Assembly (NCBI GenBank): GCA_023450745.1
Contig: JAEXGR010000081.1
Location: 1 to 21,680, forward strand
Origin: Synergistota bacterium
GTDB lineage: Bacteria; Synergistota; Synergistia; Synergistales; Synergistaceae
Direction: 5' to 3'
DNA: 21,680 nucleotides
Positions within the stretch are counted from its first letter, which is position 1. Each line of letters opens with the position of its first letter. Below the pieces are notes generated by a model, which saw only the letters and a program-made list of their open reading frames with translations, had not been told where the DNA came from and ran no database searches. The translations under genes were made by a program, and so were the position numbers. Shown here piece after piece: positions 1 to 5,748 of this stretch.

Positions 1-42
1 CTCGAGATGAAAGGAATTGTTAGTTGTTTCTTATGTCGCTTT

Positions 43-85
43 GTCAGATTAAACGCAATAACTCCATTCGTCAGATTGAATGCAA
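43..85. repeat. Tandem near-repeat, 16 bp, period 27
   Basis: GTCAGATTAAACGCAA (43-58) recurs as GTCAGATTGAATGCAA (70-85), 14 of 16 identical. The spacing (27 bp) is a multiple of three, but no credible gene covers it. Such repeats could be recombinase arm-binding sites of the neighbouring integrase, or the end of an insertion sequence cut off by the window edge. The sequence alone does not decide between them. Confidence 0.4.
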
Positions 86-144
86 CACTGATCTTCGAAA
101 GGGACGCTTTTACTTTGAAGATTAACAAGCCGCTAATGCGGCCC

Positions 145-179
145 AACAATAAAAGCGCGTCTCTTGACGGTAGAGACGC
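145..179 (-). terminator. Intrinsic terminator of the small-protein unit
   Basis: On the minus strand a perfect 7-bp stem GCGTCTC/GAGACGC (179-173 with 163-157) encloses a 9-nt loop. It is followed by GC and then TTTTATTGTT. There is no T-run on the plus-strand side, so it reads as a terminator for leftward transcription. It lies about 30 bp beyond the stop codon of the small reading frame at 212-370. Confidence 0.65.
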
Positions 180-211
180 ACCACGGTTATAATTCTCTCA
201 GGTAGATTGGT

Positions 212-370
212 TTACCTACGGCTCTTGAGGGCTAGCTCAAGCAACCGTAAAAGCAGTTCAATCAAAGGGGCGTAGTGGAGCAGGGTGCTCACGAAGTTAC
301 GCCCCTTTCGCTTTGCCTTTTTACAGGCTTTACGGTTTTCCTGAGAGGGTTTGTATCTGCCATGCGACAC
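212..370 (-). CDS. Small basic/amphipathic protein, 52 aa, unknown function
   Basis: A 52-codon frame starts with GTG at 370 and stops with TAA at 212. I do not recognise the protein. The N-terminal half is strongly basic (RYKPSQENRKACKKAKRKGR, residues 5-24). The C-terminal half is a hydrophobic, leucine-rich helix (about residues 26-49) ending in basic residues, so it may bind nucleic acid or sit at a membrane. The gene call rests on its setting. A good ribosome site, GGGAGG (383-378), lies 7 nt before the GTG, an extended -10 promoter lies at 441-449, and a terminator follows the stop. A coding-strand dyad (roughly 257-306, AAGGGGCGTA/TACGCCCCTT) lies inside the frame, so a structured non-coding RNA is the main alternative. 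It sits downstream of, and is transcribed in the same direction as, the integrase at 665-1234, suggesting it belongs to the same mobile element. Confidence 0.5.
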   Translation of the reverse strand: MSHGRYKPSQENRKACKKAKRKGRNFVSTLLHYAPLIELLLRLLELALKSRR

Positions 371-378
371 AGCAACAC

Positions 379-392
379 CTCCCTCTAGGGAG
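379..392 (-). promoter_or_regulatory. Hairpin over the small gene's ribosome site
   Basis: CTCCC-TAGA-GGGAG on the minus strand forms a 5-bp, 4-nt-loop hairpin whose 3' arm is the Shine-Dalgarno core of the 52-aa frame. If formed, it would hide the ribosome site and could limit or gate translation. Stability has not been computed. Confidence 0.4.
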
Positions 393-440
393 TAACTTCT
401 TACCTCAAAGTCCCTTTACCTTGAGAGTCCGTCAAACGTG

Positions 441-449
441 ATTATACCA
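441..449 (-). promoter_or_regulatory. Extended -10 promoter for the small-protein unit
   Basis: Minus-strand TGGTATAAT is a perfect extended -10 (TGn plus TATAAT). No good -35 is seen 17 bp upstream, as is usual for extended -10 promoters. The predicted start near 434 would give a leader of about 65 nt before the GTG at 370. Confidence 0.55.
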
Positions 450-664
450 GAAAAGAAAAGCACCAAAAGCGATTGTAGAGCCGCATGACGCGACTGAATG
501 AAATAAGGTCATGGCCTGTAAAGCCGAAGGCGGTTAAAATGGAATAAAAATGTGAGCGAGTATTTCATACCATTGAAGGCGGCTTTTCCCCCCGCGACCT
601 GCCGCCCGCACCTACAGCCAGCTTGCGGCTGAGGCGGGAAGAAGCAGAAGAGAACAGCCGGACA
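450..664. other. Non-coding stretch with GC-rich dyads
   Basis: No convincing gene is seen here. AAGCCG and CGGCTT flank ATGG/CCAT across about 520-585, with GAAGGCGG occurring twice. A GC-rich dyad (CCCGC...GCGGG with AGCC/GGCT inside, about 600-640) lies just past the integrase stop on the minus strand and could help end its transcription. It has no following T-run. Confidence 0.3.
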
Positions 665-1234
665 TTACAAGTTCAGATTCAAATAGACATTATCTAAATC
701 GTCTCTTGTGATTCCAATGTAAGACAACGTGATAGCCGGGCTTGAGTGATTGAGTAGCTTTTGTATGATTGTAATGTCCATTCCCATCTTATAAGCATGA
801 TAACCGAATGTCTTTCTCATAGTATGAGTGCCTATTGAATCCTTTATGCCGACAGTTTCAGCCGCATTATGAAGGATATTCCATGCCTGAAAGCGCGTGA
901 TTGCTTTGTGGCCTTCTCTAGAAGGAAATAGAAAAGCGTCGCGGTCAGCGGTGTTGAGTTCCTTCAGTTGCTCAGCGATAGCTTTGGCCGCTGAATCGCT
1001 GATGGGAAAGTCTTTCGTCTTGCCTGTCTTTTGTTCCGTTATAGTAATGCGGCTTTTCAGCCTTCCGTTGTCCTCAGTCACGTCGGAGACTTTCAGATTC
1101 AAAAGGTCGGAAATGCGTAGGCCGGAATTAATACCGACGGTGAAGAAGCAATAATTCCGAATGCTCTTGTCTTTAAGATGTTTCTTCATCTTCTCAAGCT
1201 TCTTTGTGTCGCGGATAGGTTCTACTAACTCCAT
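665..1234 (-). CDS. Compact tyrosine recombinase / phage-type integrase
   Basis: This is a site-specific recombinase of the tyrosine (lambda integrase/XerCD) family that cuts and rejoins DNA through a 3'-phosphotyrosine. The catalytic set is visible: Arg40 (SGLRISDLL), a lysine in the beta-hairpin around 69-72, His137-x-x-Arg140 (HTMRKTFGYH), His163 (LNHSS) and nucleophile Tyr172 (SYIG). At 189 aa it is essentially the catalytic domain. The N-terminal arm/core-binding domain found in 300-400 aa integrases is missing, which is seen in a group of short phage and plasmid recombinases. The ATG at 1234 is preceded by AAGGGA about 11 nt upstream, a loose spacing, and by a strong promoter. It lies in AT-richer DNA beside a putative tRNA-Ser attachment fragment, so it most likely mobilises the element covering the left end of the window. 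Confidence 0.88.
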   Translation of the reverse strand: MELVEPIRDTKKLEKMKKHLKDKSIRNYCFFTVGINSGLRISDLLNLKVSDVTEDNGRLKSRITITEQKTGKTKDFPISDSAAKAIAEQLKELNTADRDAFLFPSREGHKAITRFQAWNILHNAAETVGIKDSIGTHTMRKTFGYHAYKMGMDITIIQKLLNHSSPAITLSYIGITRDDLDNVYLNLNL

Positions 1235-1282
1235 AGAAATTCAGTCCCTTCTATTTTTCTTATAATTCAACTAAACAATGCA

Positions 1283-1311
1283 ATAATACATATTATGTTG
1301 TACTCAGTCAA
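1283..1311 (-). promoter_or_regulatory. Sigma-70 promoter of the integrase
   Basis: On the minus strand TTGACT (1311-1306) and TATTAT (1288-1283) are separated by exactly 17 bp. The -10 ends about 50 bp upstream of the integrase ATG. Confidence 0.6.
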
Positions 1312-1609
1312 TAGATAATTTTATCCCTAAAAGTCAAAAACGGGATTAATATAGTCTGACACTGGATAAAACCACATTCAATGAGTTTAACACAATAGTA
1401 TTGTGTTGAATTAATATAAATTCATTTAGCCCTATAGTAGTCAAGTATATATTCATTTATGTGTCTATATCTGTATTTGTTTTTGATATTTTATGGTACT
1501 TGTATTATTGTCTTTTGAGGGTTATTCTATTATCAGGATATGAAACGTTTTGAAGTCAAATTCCTAATCTAAATCTATTTTGCTAGTGAAGGTTAAGGCG
1601 AAAAAATAA
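1312..1609. other. AT-rich gene-free stretch beside the integrase
   Basis: About 300 bp of strongly AT-rich DNA holds no supportable gene. Its one clear structure is a near-perfect dyad, AACACAAT-AGT-ATTGTGTT (1389-1407), which extends to 11-bp arms with one mismatch. It could be an operator for an element-encoded regulator or a recombinase/excisionase binding site. Confidence 0.4.
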
Positions 1610-1662
1610 GGCGGAGACGGCATTTTATGCCGCTTAGTAAATAGGTCCTCCACTCTCCGCCA
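1610..1662 (+). other. Putative attachment site: tRNA-Ser 3' end plus nested dyads
   Basis: TCCTCCACTCTCCGCCA (1646-1662) has the form of a tRNA 3' end: T-stem strand CCTCC, 7-nt acceptor strand ACTCTCC, discriminator G, then CCA. This suits a tRNA-Ser. No D-arm, anticodon arm or complete T-loop precedes it, so it is only a fragment, as left at the far side of an element that integrates into a tRNA gene. It also closes a dyad, GGCGGAGA (1610-1617) with TCTCCGCC (1654-1661), around an inner hairpin CGGCA/TGCCG (1618-1632). A terminator follows 13 bp later, as expected after a tRNA gene. DNA becomes GC-rich after this point. Confidence 0.45.
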
Positions 1663-1674
1663 TAGTCTATATAA

Positions 1675-1706
1675 CCTTGCAGACGTTATGTTTGCGGGGT
1701 TTTTTT
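1675..1706 (+). terminator. Intrinsic terminator after the tRNA-like fragment
   Basis: CCTTGCAGAC (1675-1684) pairs with GTTTGCGGGG (1690-1699) over 10 bp including three G-T wobbles. The loop is GTTAT, and seven T's follow directly (1700-1706). No gene ends just upstream, which fits a tRNA gene's original terminator cut off from its gene by integration. Confidence 0.7.
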
Positions 1707-1771
1707 ATTTTTAGCCGCTCGTATCCGCTGCCTCGGCACGCGCCGTGATATGCCGAATCGCCATTTTCCGC

Positions 1772-1777
1772 TATAAT
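1772..1777 (+). promoter_or_regulatory. -10 element for the small exported protein gene
   Basis: A perfect TATAAT lies about 35 bp before the ATG at 1813. No convincing -35 is visible, so the assignment rests on the -10 and its position. Confidence 0.4.
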
Positions 1778-1812
1778 AGAGCGACGAGATTTTTAATATG
1801 GAGGAAGAGCCG

Positions 1813-2175
1813 ATGAAAAAAATCACGGCGGCGCTGTTGATAATACTTTGCTTTGCCACCGCCTCGTTTGCCGCCTTTAGCAAGAAGGGATACGTTCCGG
1901 AGGGGGACCCTGTCTCTTACCGGGGGCTTAGGGTGACGGAGAGCGGCGTGAGTCTGATTTTGAAGAACAGGGGCGACAAAACCGTGGTATTCAACGCCGC
2001 GCTTGCCTTTCTTAATAACAGGCGTCAGGAGGTAGGCGACGTCTATATAGAAAAGACGACGATCGAGCCGGGCGGAGAGGCGGTTTTTAAGGACCTTTTC
2101 CTCAAGGGGGATTACAAAGTCTGCCGCAAAGCCGAATCCCTGCGCTGGACGATATACGAGCTGGAAACGAAATAA
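1813..2175 (+). CDS. Small exported protein of unknown function, 120 aa
   Basis: The start at 1813 is chosen because a GGAGG site (1801-1805) lies 7 nt upstream and the protein then opens with a clean signal peptide: MKK, a hydrophobic core ITAALLIILCFATASF, and a likely cut after SFA near residue 20. The mature protein is about 100 residues. It alternates short strands (SLILKNRGDKTVVFNAALAF, then EKTTIEPGGEAVFKD), a pattern like small periplasmic immunoglobulin-like domains that handle protein-protein contacts. I do not recognise a named family. It stands alone between the attachment-site region and the kdsB operon, and is followed by a GC-rich dyad. Confidence 0.75.
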   Translation: MKKITAALLIILCFATASFAAFSKKGYVPEGDPVSYRGLRVTESGVSLILKNRGDKTVVFNAALAFLNNRRQEVGDVYIEKTTIEPGGEAVFKDLFLKGDYKVCRKAESLRWTIYELETK

Positions 2176-2183
2176 ATCTCTTC

Positions 2184-2222
2184 GCGCCCCGTACGGAACT
2201 GCCGGTTTACGCGGGGCGCTTG
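2184..2222 (+). terminator. GC-rich dyad, probable terminator
   Basis: GCGCCCCG (2184-2191) pairs perfectly with CGGGGCGC (2212-2219) just after the stop codon of the exported protein. The following T-tract is weak (TTGT), so efficiency is doubtful. Confidence 0.45.
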
Positions 2223-2351
2223 TCATATCCGCACGCGGCGCCAGGGCTTTCCCTCTCGGATGTTCACCGCGCCTGCGAATCCTCCGAGAAAGTGAAAAGC
2301 GCCGCCGTCCGGCATCCCCGGCTGTTTGCCCGAAAATAATTTACCAATTTC

Positions 2352-2380
2352 TTGACAAGTAAAAAGTTTGGGTGTAATCT
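2352..2380 (+). promoter_or_regulatory. Sigma-70 promoter of the kdsB-kdnB-kdnA operon
   Basis: A perfect TTGACA (2352-2357) is followed after exactly 17 bp by TAATCT (2375-2380). The predicted start near 2387 gives an untranslated leader of about 80 nt before the kdsB ATG. Confidence 0.75.
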
Positions 2381-2466
2381 TTGCCTCTAACCAAAATTTG
2401 GCAGCCGAGAAAGCCGTTAAAGACGGCCATACACTGCATAGGCTGCCTGCGAAGGAGGTTAGAGGG

Positions 2467-3189
2467 ATGAAGACCCTTGCAGTGATTCCAGCCCGATATT
2501 CCAGCACCAGGCTTCCCGGCAAGCCGATGATTGATATTGCCGGCGTTCCTCTTGTTATCCGCGTACTTGATAATGTTTCCGCCTGCGCCTCTGTGGACAG
2601 GGTCGTCGTCGCTACCGACGACGAACGCATCGCCGAGCTCGTCTCGCGTCATGGCGGAGAGGCGGTCATGACGCCGCCGGAGCTTCCGAGCGGCGGCGAC
2701 CGCGTCGCCTATGTCGCGCGCCTGGTTCCTTCCGATTATGTCATAAACGTCCAGGTGGACGACCCTTTAGTGGGAGCGGATATGATCGATCCGCTGGTGG
2801 CGGCGCTTGACGGAGATTCTTCCGTGATGCTCGCGCTGCTGGTGAAGCGGATCGAGCATCTGGACGAGGTTCGCGCGAATAATATTGTGAAGGCCGTTTT
2901 TGACTGCCATGGCCACGCGCTTTATTTCAGCCGTTCGCCGGTTCCCTATCCGCGTAACGAGGGCGGCGTTTGGTATAAACATATCGGACCATACGGCTGG
3001 CGGCGCGATTTTCTGCTTGACTTCGCGGCTGCGGAGCAGACGCCGCTGGAGAAGACGGAGAGTCTCGAGATGCTGCGCGTCATCGAGCGCGGCAACGCGA
3101 TAAAGTGCGTGAAGGCGGCGCGCGACACGATTGAGATAGACACCCCCGAAGACCTTATAAAAATAGAAAAATATTTCTCCGGCCTGTGA
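2467..3189 (+). CDS. kdsB: CMP-Kdo/Kdo8N cytidylyltransferase
   Basis: This cytosolic enzyme couples a 3-deoxy-octulosonate sugar to CMP, the activated donor for the inner core of LPS. At 240 aa it is of normal family length. The N-terminal nucleotide loop IPARYSSTRLPGKP (7-20), the dimer/active-site segment KHIGPYGWRRDFL (171-183) and the C-terminal IDTPEDL (224-230) all match KdsB. Two normally conserved motifs differ: SGTDR reads SGGDR (75-79), and the metal/CTP motif QGDEP reads QVDDP (96-100). The start is the ATG at 2467 with GGAGG about 10 nt upstream. It is the first gene of an operon with a Kdo-type dehydrogenase and aminotransferase, so the amino sugar Kdo8N is a likely substrate instead of, or besides, Kdo. 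That specificity is inferred from context. Confidence 0.9.
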   Translation: MKTLAVIPARYSSTRLPGKPMIDIAGVPLVIRVLDNVSACASVDRVVVATDDERIAELVSRHGGEAVMTPPELPSGGDRVAYVARLVPSDYVINVQVDDPLVGADMIDPLVAALDGDSSVMLALLVKRIEHLDEVRANNIVKAVFDCHGHALYFSRSPVPYPRNEGGVWYKHIGPYGWRRDFLLDFAAAEQTPLEKTESLEMLRVIERGNAIKCVKAARDTIEIDTPEDLIKIEKYFSGL

Positions 3190-3285
3190 TTTTCCCTGCG
3201 GCGGCGGATATGTAAATAGCGGCGGACGCTTATCGCTTCGCCCCAAAATGGCCTGTTGGTTTTTGTAGTAAGGAGAAATGTTAAA

Positions 3286-4407
3286 ATGATGATGAATATA
3301 CCTGCTGATATAAAGAGTTTTACGGAGCTTTCGCCCTGGTGGCGCACGCCGGTGCCTACGGAGATCATGCTCTCCGGCGACGGTGTGGACGACCTGCTCT
3401 CCCGATTGGAAGAGCGGGGCAAAAGGCCGTTTTTCATCGCGGACGGGGCGCTTAAAGACCAGCCGCGGTTTGCCAAAATATTCGCGCAGGATAAGCTTTT
3501 TATCTTCGACGCGACCTTTTCCGAGCCGCGCACCGGCGACGTGGATTCGCTGCGCGCGCGGATAAAGCAGCTGGATGAGGAGCCCGACACCATCGTCGGC
3601 GTCGGCGGCGGCGCGACGATGGACCTCGCGAAGGCGGTCGCCATCTGCCTTGCGAATCCAGAACCGGCGCAGTGTTACCAGGGGTATGGCCTTGATATGA
3701 ACAAGGGGGCGGATATCTGGGTGCTGCCGGCGCTTAATGGCACGGGCGCGGAGATCACCCCGATCGCGGTGCTTCGCGGTCCCGAGAAGAAACTGGGCAT
3801 CAACAATCCCTACGCGGAATCGGCGGTCGCGGTGATCGACCCTCAGTTATCGGCGGGCGCGCCGCACTTCAATAGGTTTTTTACGATGATGGACTGCTAT
3901 TTCCACCATTATGAAATAATGATGAGCAGGACGAGCGCGCCGGATGCGATCGAAGACGCGAGGGACGGCCTCGCCCTTTCGCGCGAGGTGTTGGCGCACG
4001 ACCTCTTAGAGTATCGTCCCGAGCTTGCGATAAAGTCGGCGATGGCCTCCGTGCTTGGCGGCAGCAGCACCATCGGCGGGCGCGTGGGCGCGGCCCACGC
4101 CATCTCCTACGGTCTCAGCAACAGCGCGCCGCATTTGCCGCACAGCGTAGCCGTGACGATCTCGATGAGCGTCCTGGAAGACATCTATCCCGACGGTTAC
4201 GGCGACACCTGCCGTTTTCTTGAGGTCAACGGCCTGGAAATGCCCAGGGCCGCCGGCTATGGGATCAGCGAGAAAGACGTCCCCAAGATGACGCGGACGG
4301 CGCTCGGCATGGAGAAGCTTTGGCACAGCTGTTTCGGAAACGGGTGGAAGGATGTTGTCACCCGGGAATACATAGAAAAAATCTACGCAAGAATAATAGG
4401 GGAGTGA
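3286..4407 (+). CDS. kdnB: Iron-type alcohol dehydrogenase, likely Kdo 8-dehydrogenase KdnB
   Basis: This is a group III metal-dependent alcohol dehydrogenase (FucO/YqhD superfamily), 373 aa. The NAD(P)-binding GVGGGATMDLAKA lies at 105-117. Likely metal ligands are Asp203 and His207 or 208 (DCYFHHYE), His271, and His283 or His286. ALNGTGAE (149-156) is the usual cofactor loop. The best start is the ATG at 3286, with AAGGAG ending 10 nt upstream; three ATGs occur in a row there. It lies 96 bp after kdsB and 6 bp before an aminotransferase. In Shewanella, KdnB oxidises C8 of Kdo to an aldehyde, which KdnA then aminates. The same trio here supports that role. Without the neighbours one could only say iron-containing alcohol dehydrogenase. 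Confidence 0.8.
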   Translation: MMMNIPADIKSFTELSPWWRTPVPTEIMLSGDGVDDLLSRLEERGKRPFFIADGALKDQPRFAKIFAQDKLFIFDATFSEPRTGDVDSLRARIKQLDEEPDTIVGVGGGATMDLAKAVAICLANPEPAQCYQGYGLDMNKGADIWVLPALNGTGAEITPIAVLRGPEKKLGINNPYAESAVAVIDPQLSAGAPHFNRFFTMMDCYFHHYEIMMSRTSAPDAIEDARDGLALSREVLAHDLLEYRPELAIKSAMASVLGGSSTIGGRVGAAHAISYGLSNSAPHLPHSVAVTISMSVLEDIYPDGYGDTCRFLEVNGLEMPRAAGYGISEKDVPKMTRTALGMEKLWHSCFGNGWKDVVTREYIEKIYARIIGE

Positions 4408-4413
4408 CGAAAA

Positions 4414-5577
4414 ATGGCAGGCGCGGAAATTTTTAACAGCGACGAGATAAAGGCGGTCGCGGATGTCATCGAACGCAAAATGGTACATCGCTACGGCTCG
4501 CACGATGCGCGCGGGGGGATTTACCGGGCGGAGGATTTTGAGGAGACGGCAAAGCGGCTGACCGGTTCGCGGTACGCGCTGGCGCTCTCCAGCGGTACGG
4601 CGGCGCTGATAACGGCGCTCAAGGGGGTTGGCGTGGGGCCGGGAGACGAGGTGATCACCTCGCCTTTTACCTTCATCGCGACGGTGGAGGCAATAGTCGC
4701 CTGCGACGCCGTGCCGGTCTTCGGCGAGCTTGATGAAACGCTGAGCCTTGACGCGGCCTCGGCGGAGAGGCGTATCACGCCGCGGACGAAGGCGGTAATG
4801 CCGGTCCACATGTTCGGCGTCGCCGCCGACATGGATAAGTTTGCGGCGCTTGGCGAAAGGCATAAGATCGCGGTCGTTGAGGACGCCTGCGAGGTCGTAG
4901 GCGGCACATACAAGGGGCGCGCCCTCGGCAGCCTCGGCACCTGCGGCGCCTGGAGCTTCGACCCGAACAAGACTCTCACCGTCGGCGAGGGCGGCATGGT
5001 CTTCACCGACGACCATGATATCTGGTACCGGATGGACTGCTATCACGACCACGGCCACATTCACAGCAAAGAGCACGACCGCGGCGCGGAGGGAAAATTC
5101 GGGCTCGGCGTCAACTACCGCATCAGCGAGGTGCAGGGGGCGCTCGGCGTCGTCGCGTTGGAGAAGATGCCGCGGGCGCTAGCGGCGCTGCGCGCCGCCA
5201 AGAAAAGGATCGTCGACGCCGGCGTCGCGGCGGGGCTCGCGCCGCGCCCCATGCACGACGCGGCGGGCGACACCGCGACTCACGTGGTCTTTATGCTGCC
5301 CACCGCGGAGGCGGCGAAGAAGTTTCAGGCGGCGTCCGGCGGCGCGATAATCGCCGACAACACCTGGCACTACGCCAAACACTGGCGGGCTCTTGAGGAG
5401 ATGGGCGAGAAGGAATACTTCGGCAACATCACCCCCTCATACGCGCCAAAGACGATGGCGCAGGCCGAGTCGCTTCTCTCCCGCGCCGTGATGTTCGGCC
5501 TGAGTACGGGGATGAGCGACGAAGCGGTGGAGAAGACGATCGCTGCGGTAAAGGCGGGGGCGCGGGCCGCTCTGTAA
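4414..5577 (+). CDS. kdnA: DegT/DnrJ/EryC1 sugar aminotransferase, likely KdnA
   Basis: This is a PLP-dependent aminotransferase of the sugar-nucleotide (DegT/DnrJ/EryC1/StrS) fold, 387 aa. Visible features are SSGTAALITAL (59-69, phosphate binding), SPFTFIAT (83-90), VEDACE with PLP-binding Asp157, and SFDPNKTLTVGEGG with Schiff-base Lys186. GLGVNYRISEVQGALG is the family's dimer-interface motif. The start is the ATG at 4414, with GGGGAG upstream overlapping the end of kdnB. In the Kdo8N pathway KdnA transfers an amino group (usually from glutamate) to the C8 aldehyde made by KdnB. Adjacency to kdsB and a kdnB-like gene makes this more likely than a role on a nucleotide-linked hexose. A strong terminator closes the operon. 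Confidence 0.8.
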   Translation: MAGAEIFNSDEIKAVADVIERKMVHRYGSHDARGGIYRAEDFEETAKRLTGSRYALALSSGTAALITALKGVGVGPGDEVITSPFTFIATVEAIVACDAVPVFGELDETLSLDAASAERRITPRTKAVMPVHMFGVAADMDKFAALGERHKIAVVEDACEVVGGTYKGRALGSLGTCGAWSFDPNKTLTVGEGGMVFTDDHDIWYRMDCYHDHGHIHSKEHDRGAEGKFGLGVNYRISEVQGALGVVALEKMPRALAALRAAKKRIVDAGVAAGLAPRPMHDAAGDTATHVVFMLPTAEAAKKFQAASGGAIIADNTWHYAKHWRALEEMGEKEYFGNITPSYAPKTMAQAESLLSRAVMFGLSTGMSDEAVEKTIAAVKAGARAAL

Positions 5578-5612
5578 GAAACGCCGCCGGCGTCTCAAAT
5601 GTAAAGGGACTC

Positions 5613-5640
5613 AACGCCGGGCGGCCCGCCCGGCGTTTTT
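5613..5640 (+). terminator. Strong intrinsic terminator of the kdsB-kdnBA operon
   Basis: A perfect 10-bp stem AACGCCGGGC/GCCCGGCGTT (5613-5622 with 5628-5637) with a 5-nt loop runs into a T-tract. Confidence 0.85.
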
Positions 5641-5691
5641 ACCTATATGCGCCTGATTCTCTATCATTGACGCTGTAAAAAAACATTTTTG

Positions 5692-5700
5692 TGGTATAGA
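5692..5700 (+). promoter_or_regulatory. Extended -10 promoter of the M20 peptidase gene
   Basis: TGGTATAGA fits TGn plus TATAAT with one mismatch. A TTGACG at 5667-5672 is 22 bp upstream, too far for a standard -35, so the extended -10 is taken as the key element. Confidence 0.45.
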
Positions 5701-5748
5701 ATGGTGGTGAATGTAATCTTTGTCCTTAAAAGATAGAAAAGGGGTGTC

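Noticed and set aside
7..192. 61-codon plus-strand open frame at the left edge
   Set aside because: No ribosome site. It runs through the direct repeats and the minus-strand terminator stem, and the composition is not protein-like.
257..306. Long hairpin AAGGGGCGTA/TACGCCCCTT considered as a terminator
   Set aside because: Neither side has a proper T-run right after the stem, and it lies inside the 52-codon frame with its own separate terminator.
340..400. Glycine-riboswitch-like CCCTCTCAGG on the minus strand
   Set aside because: The rest of the glycine aptamer core (for example the CCGAAGG/GGGCAA segment) is absent. The match falls within the start of the small reading frame.
1610..1661. 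Complete tRNA closed by GGCGGAG/CTCCGCC
   Set aside because: Only 52 nt long, with no D-arm, anticodon loop or TTCRA T-loop. Only the 3' end is tRNA-like.
5667..5700. TTGACG...TATAGA as a standard -35/-10 pair
   Set aside because: The spacer is 22 bp, too long. The extended -10 alone explains the promoter better.
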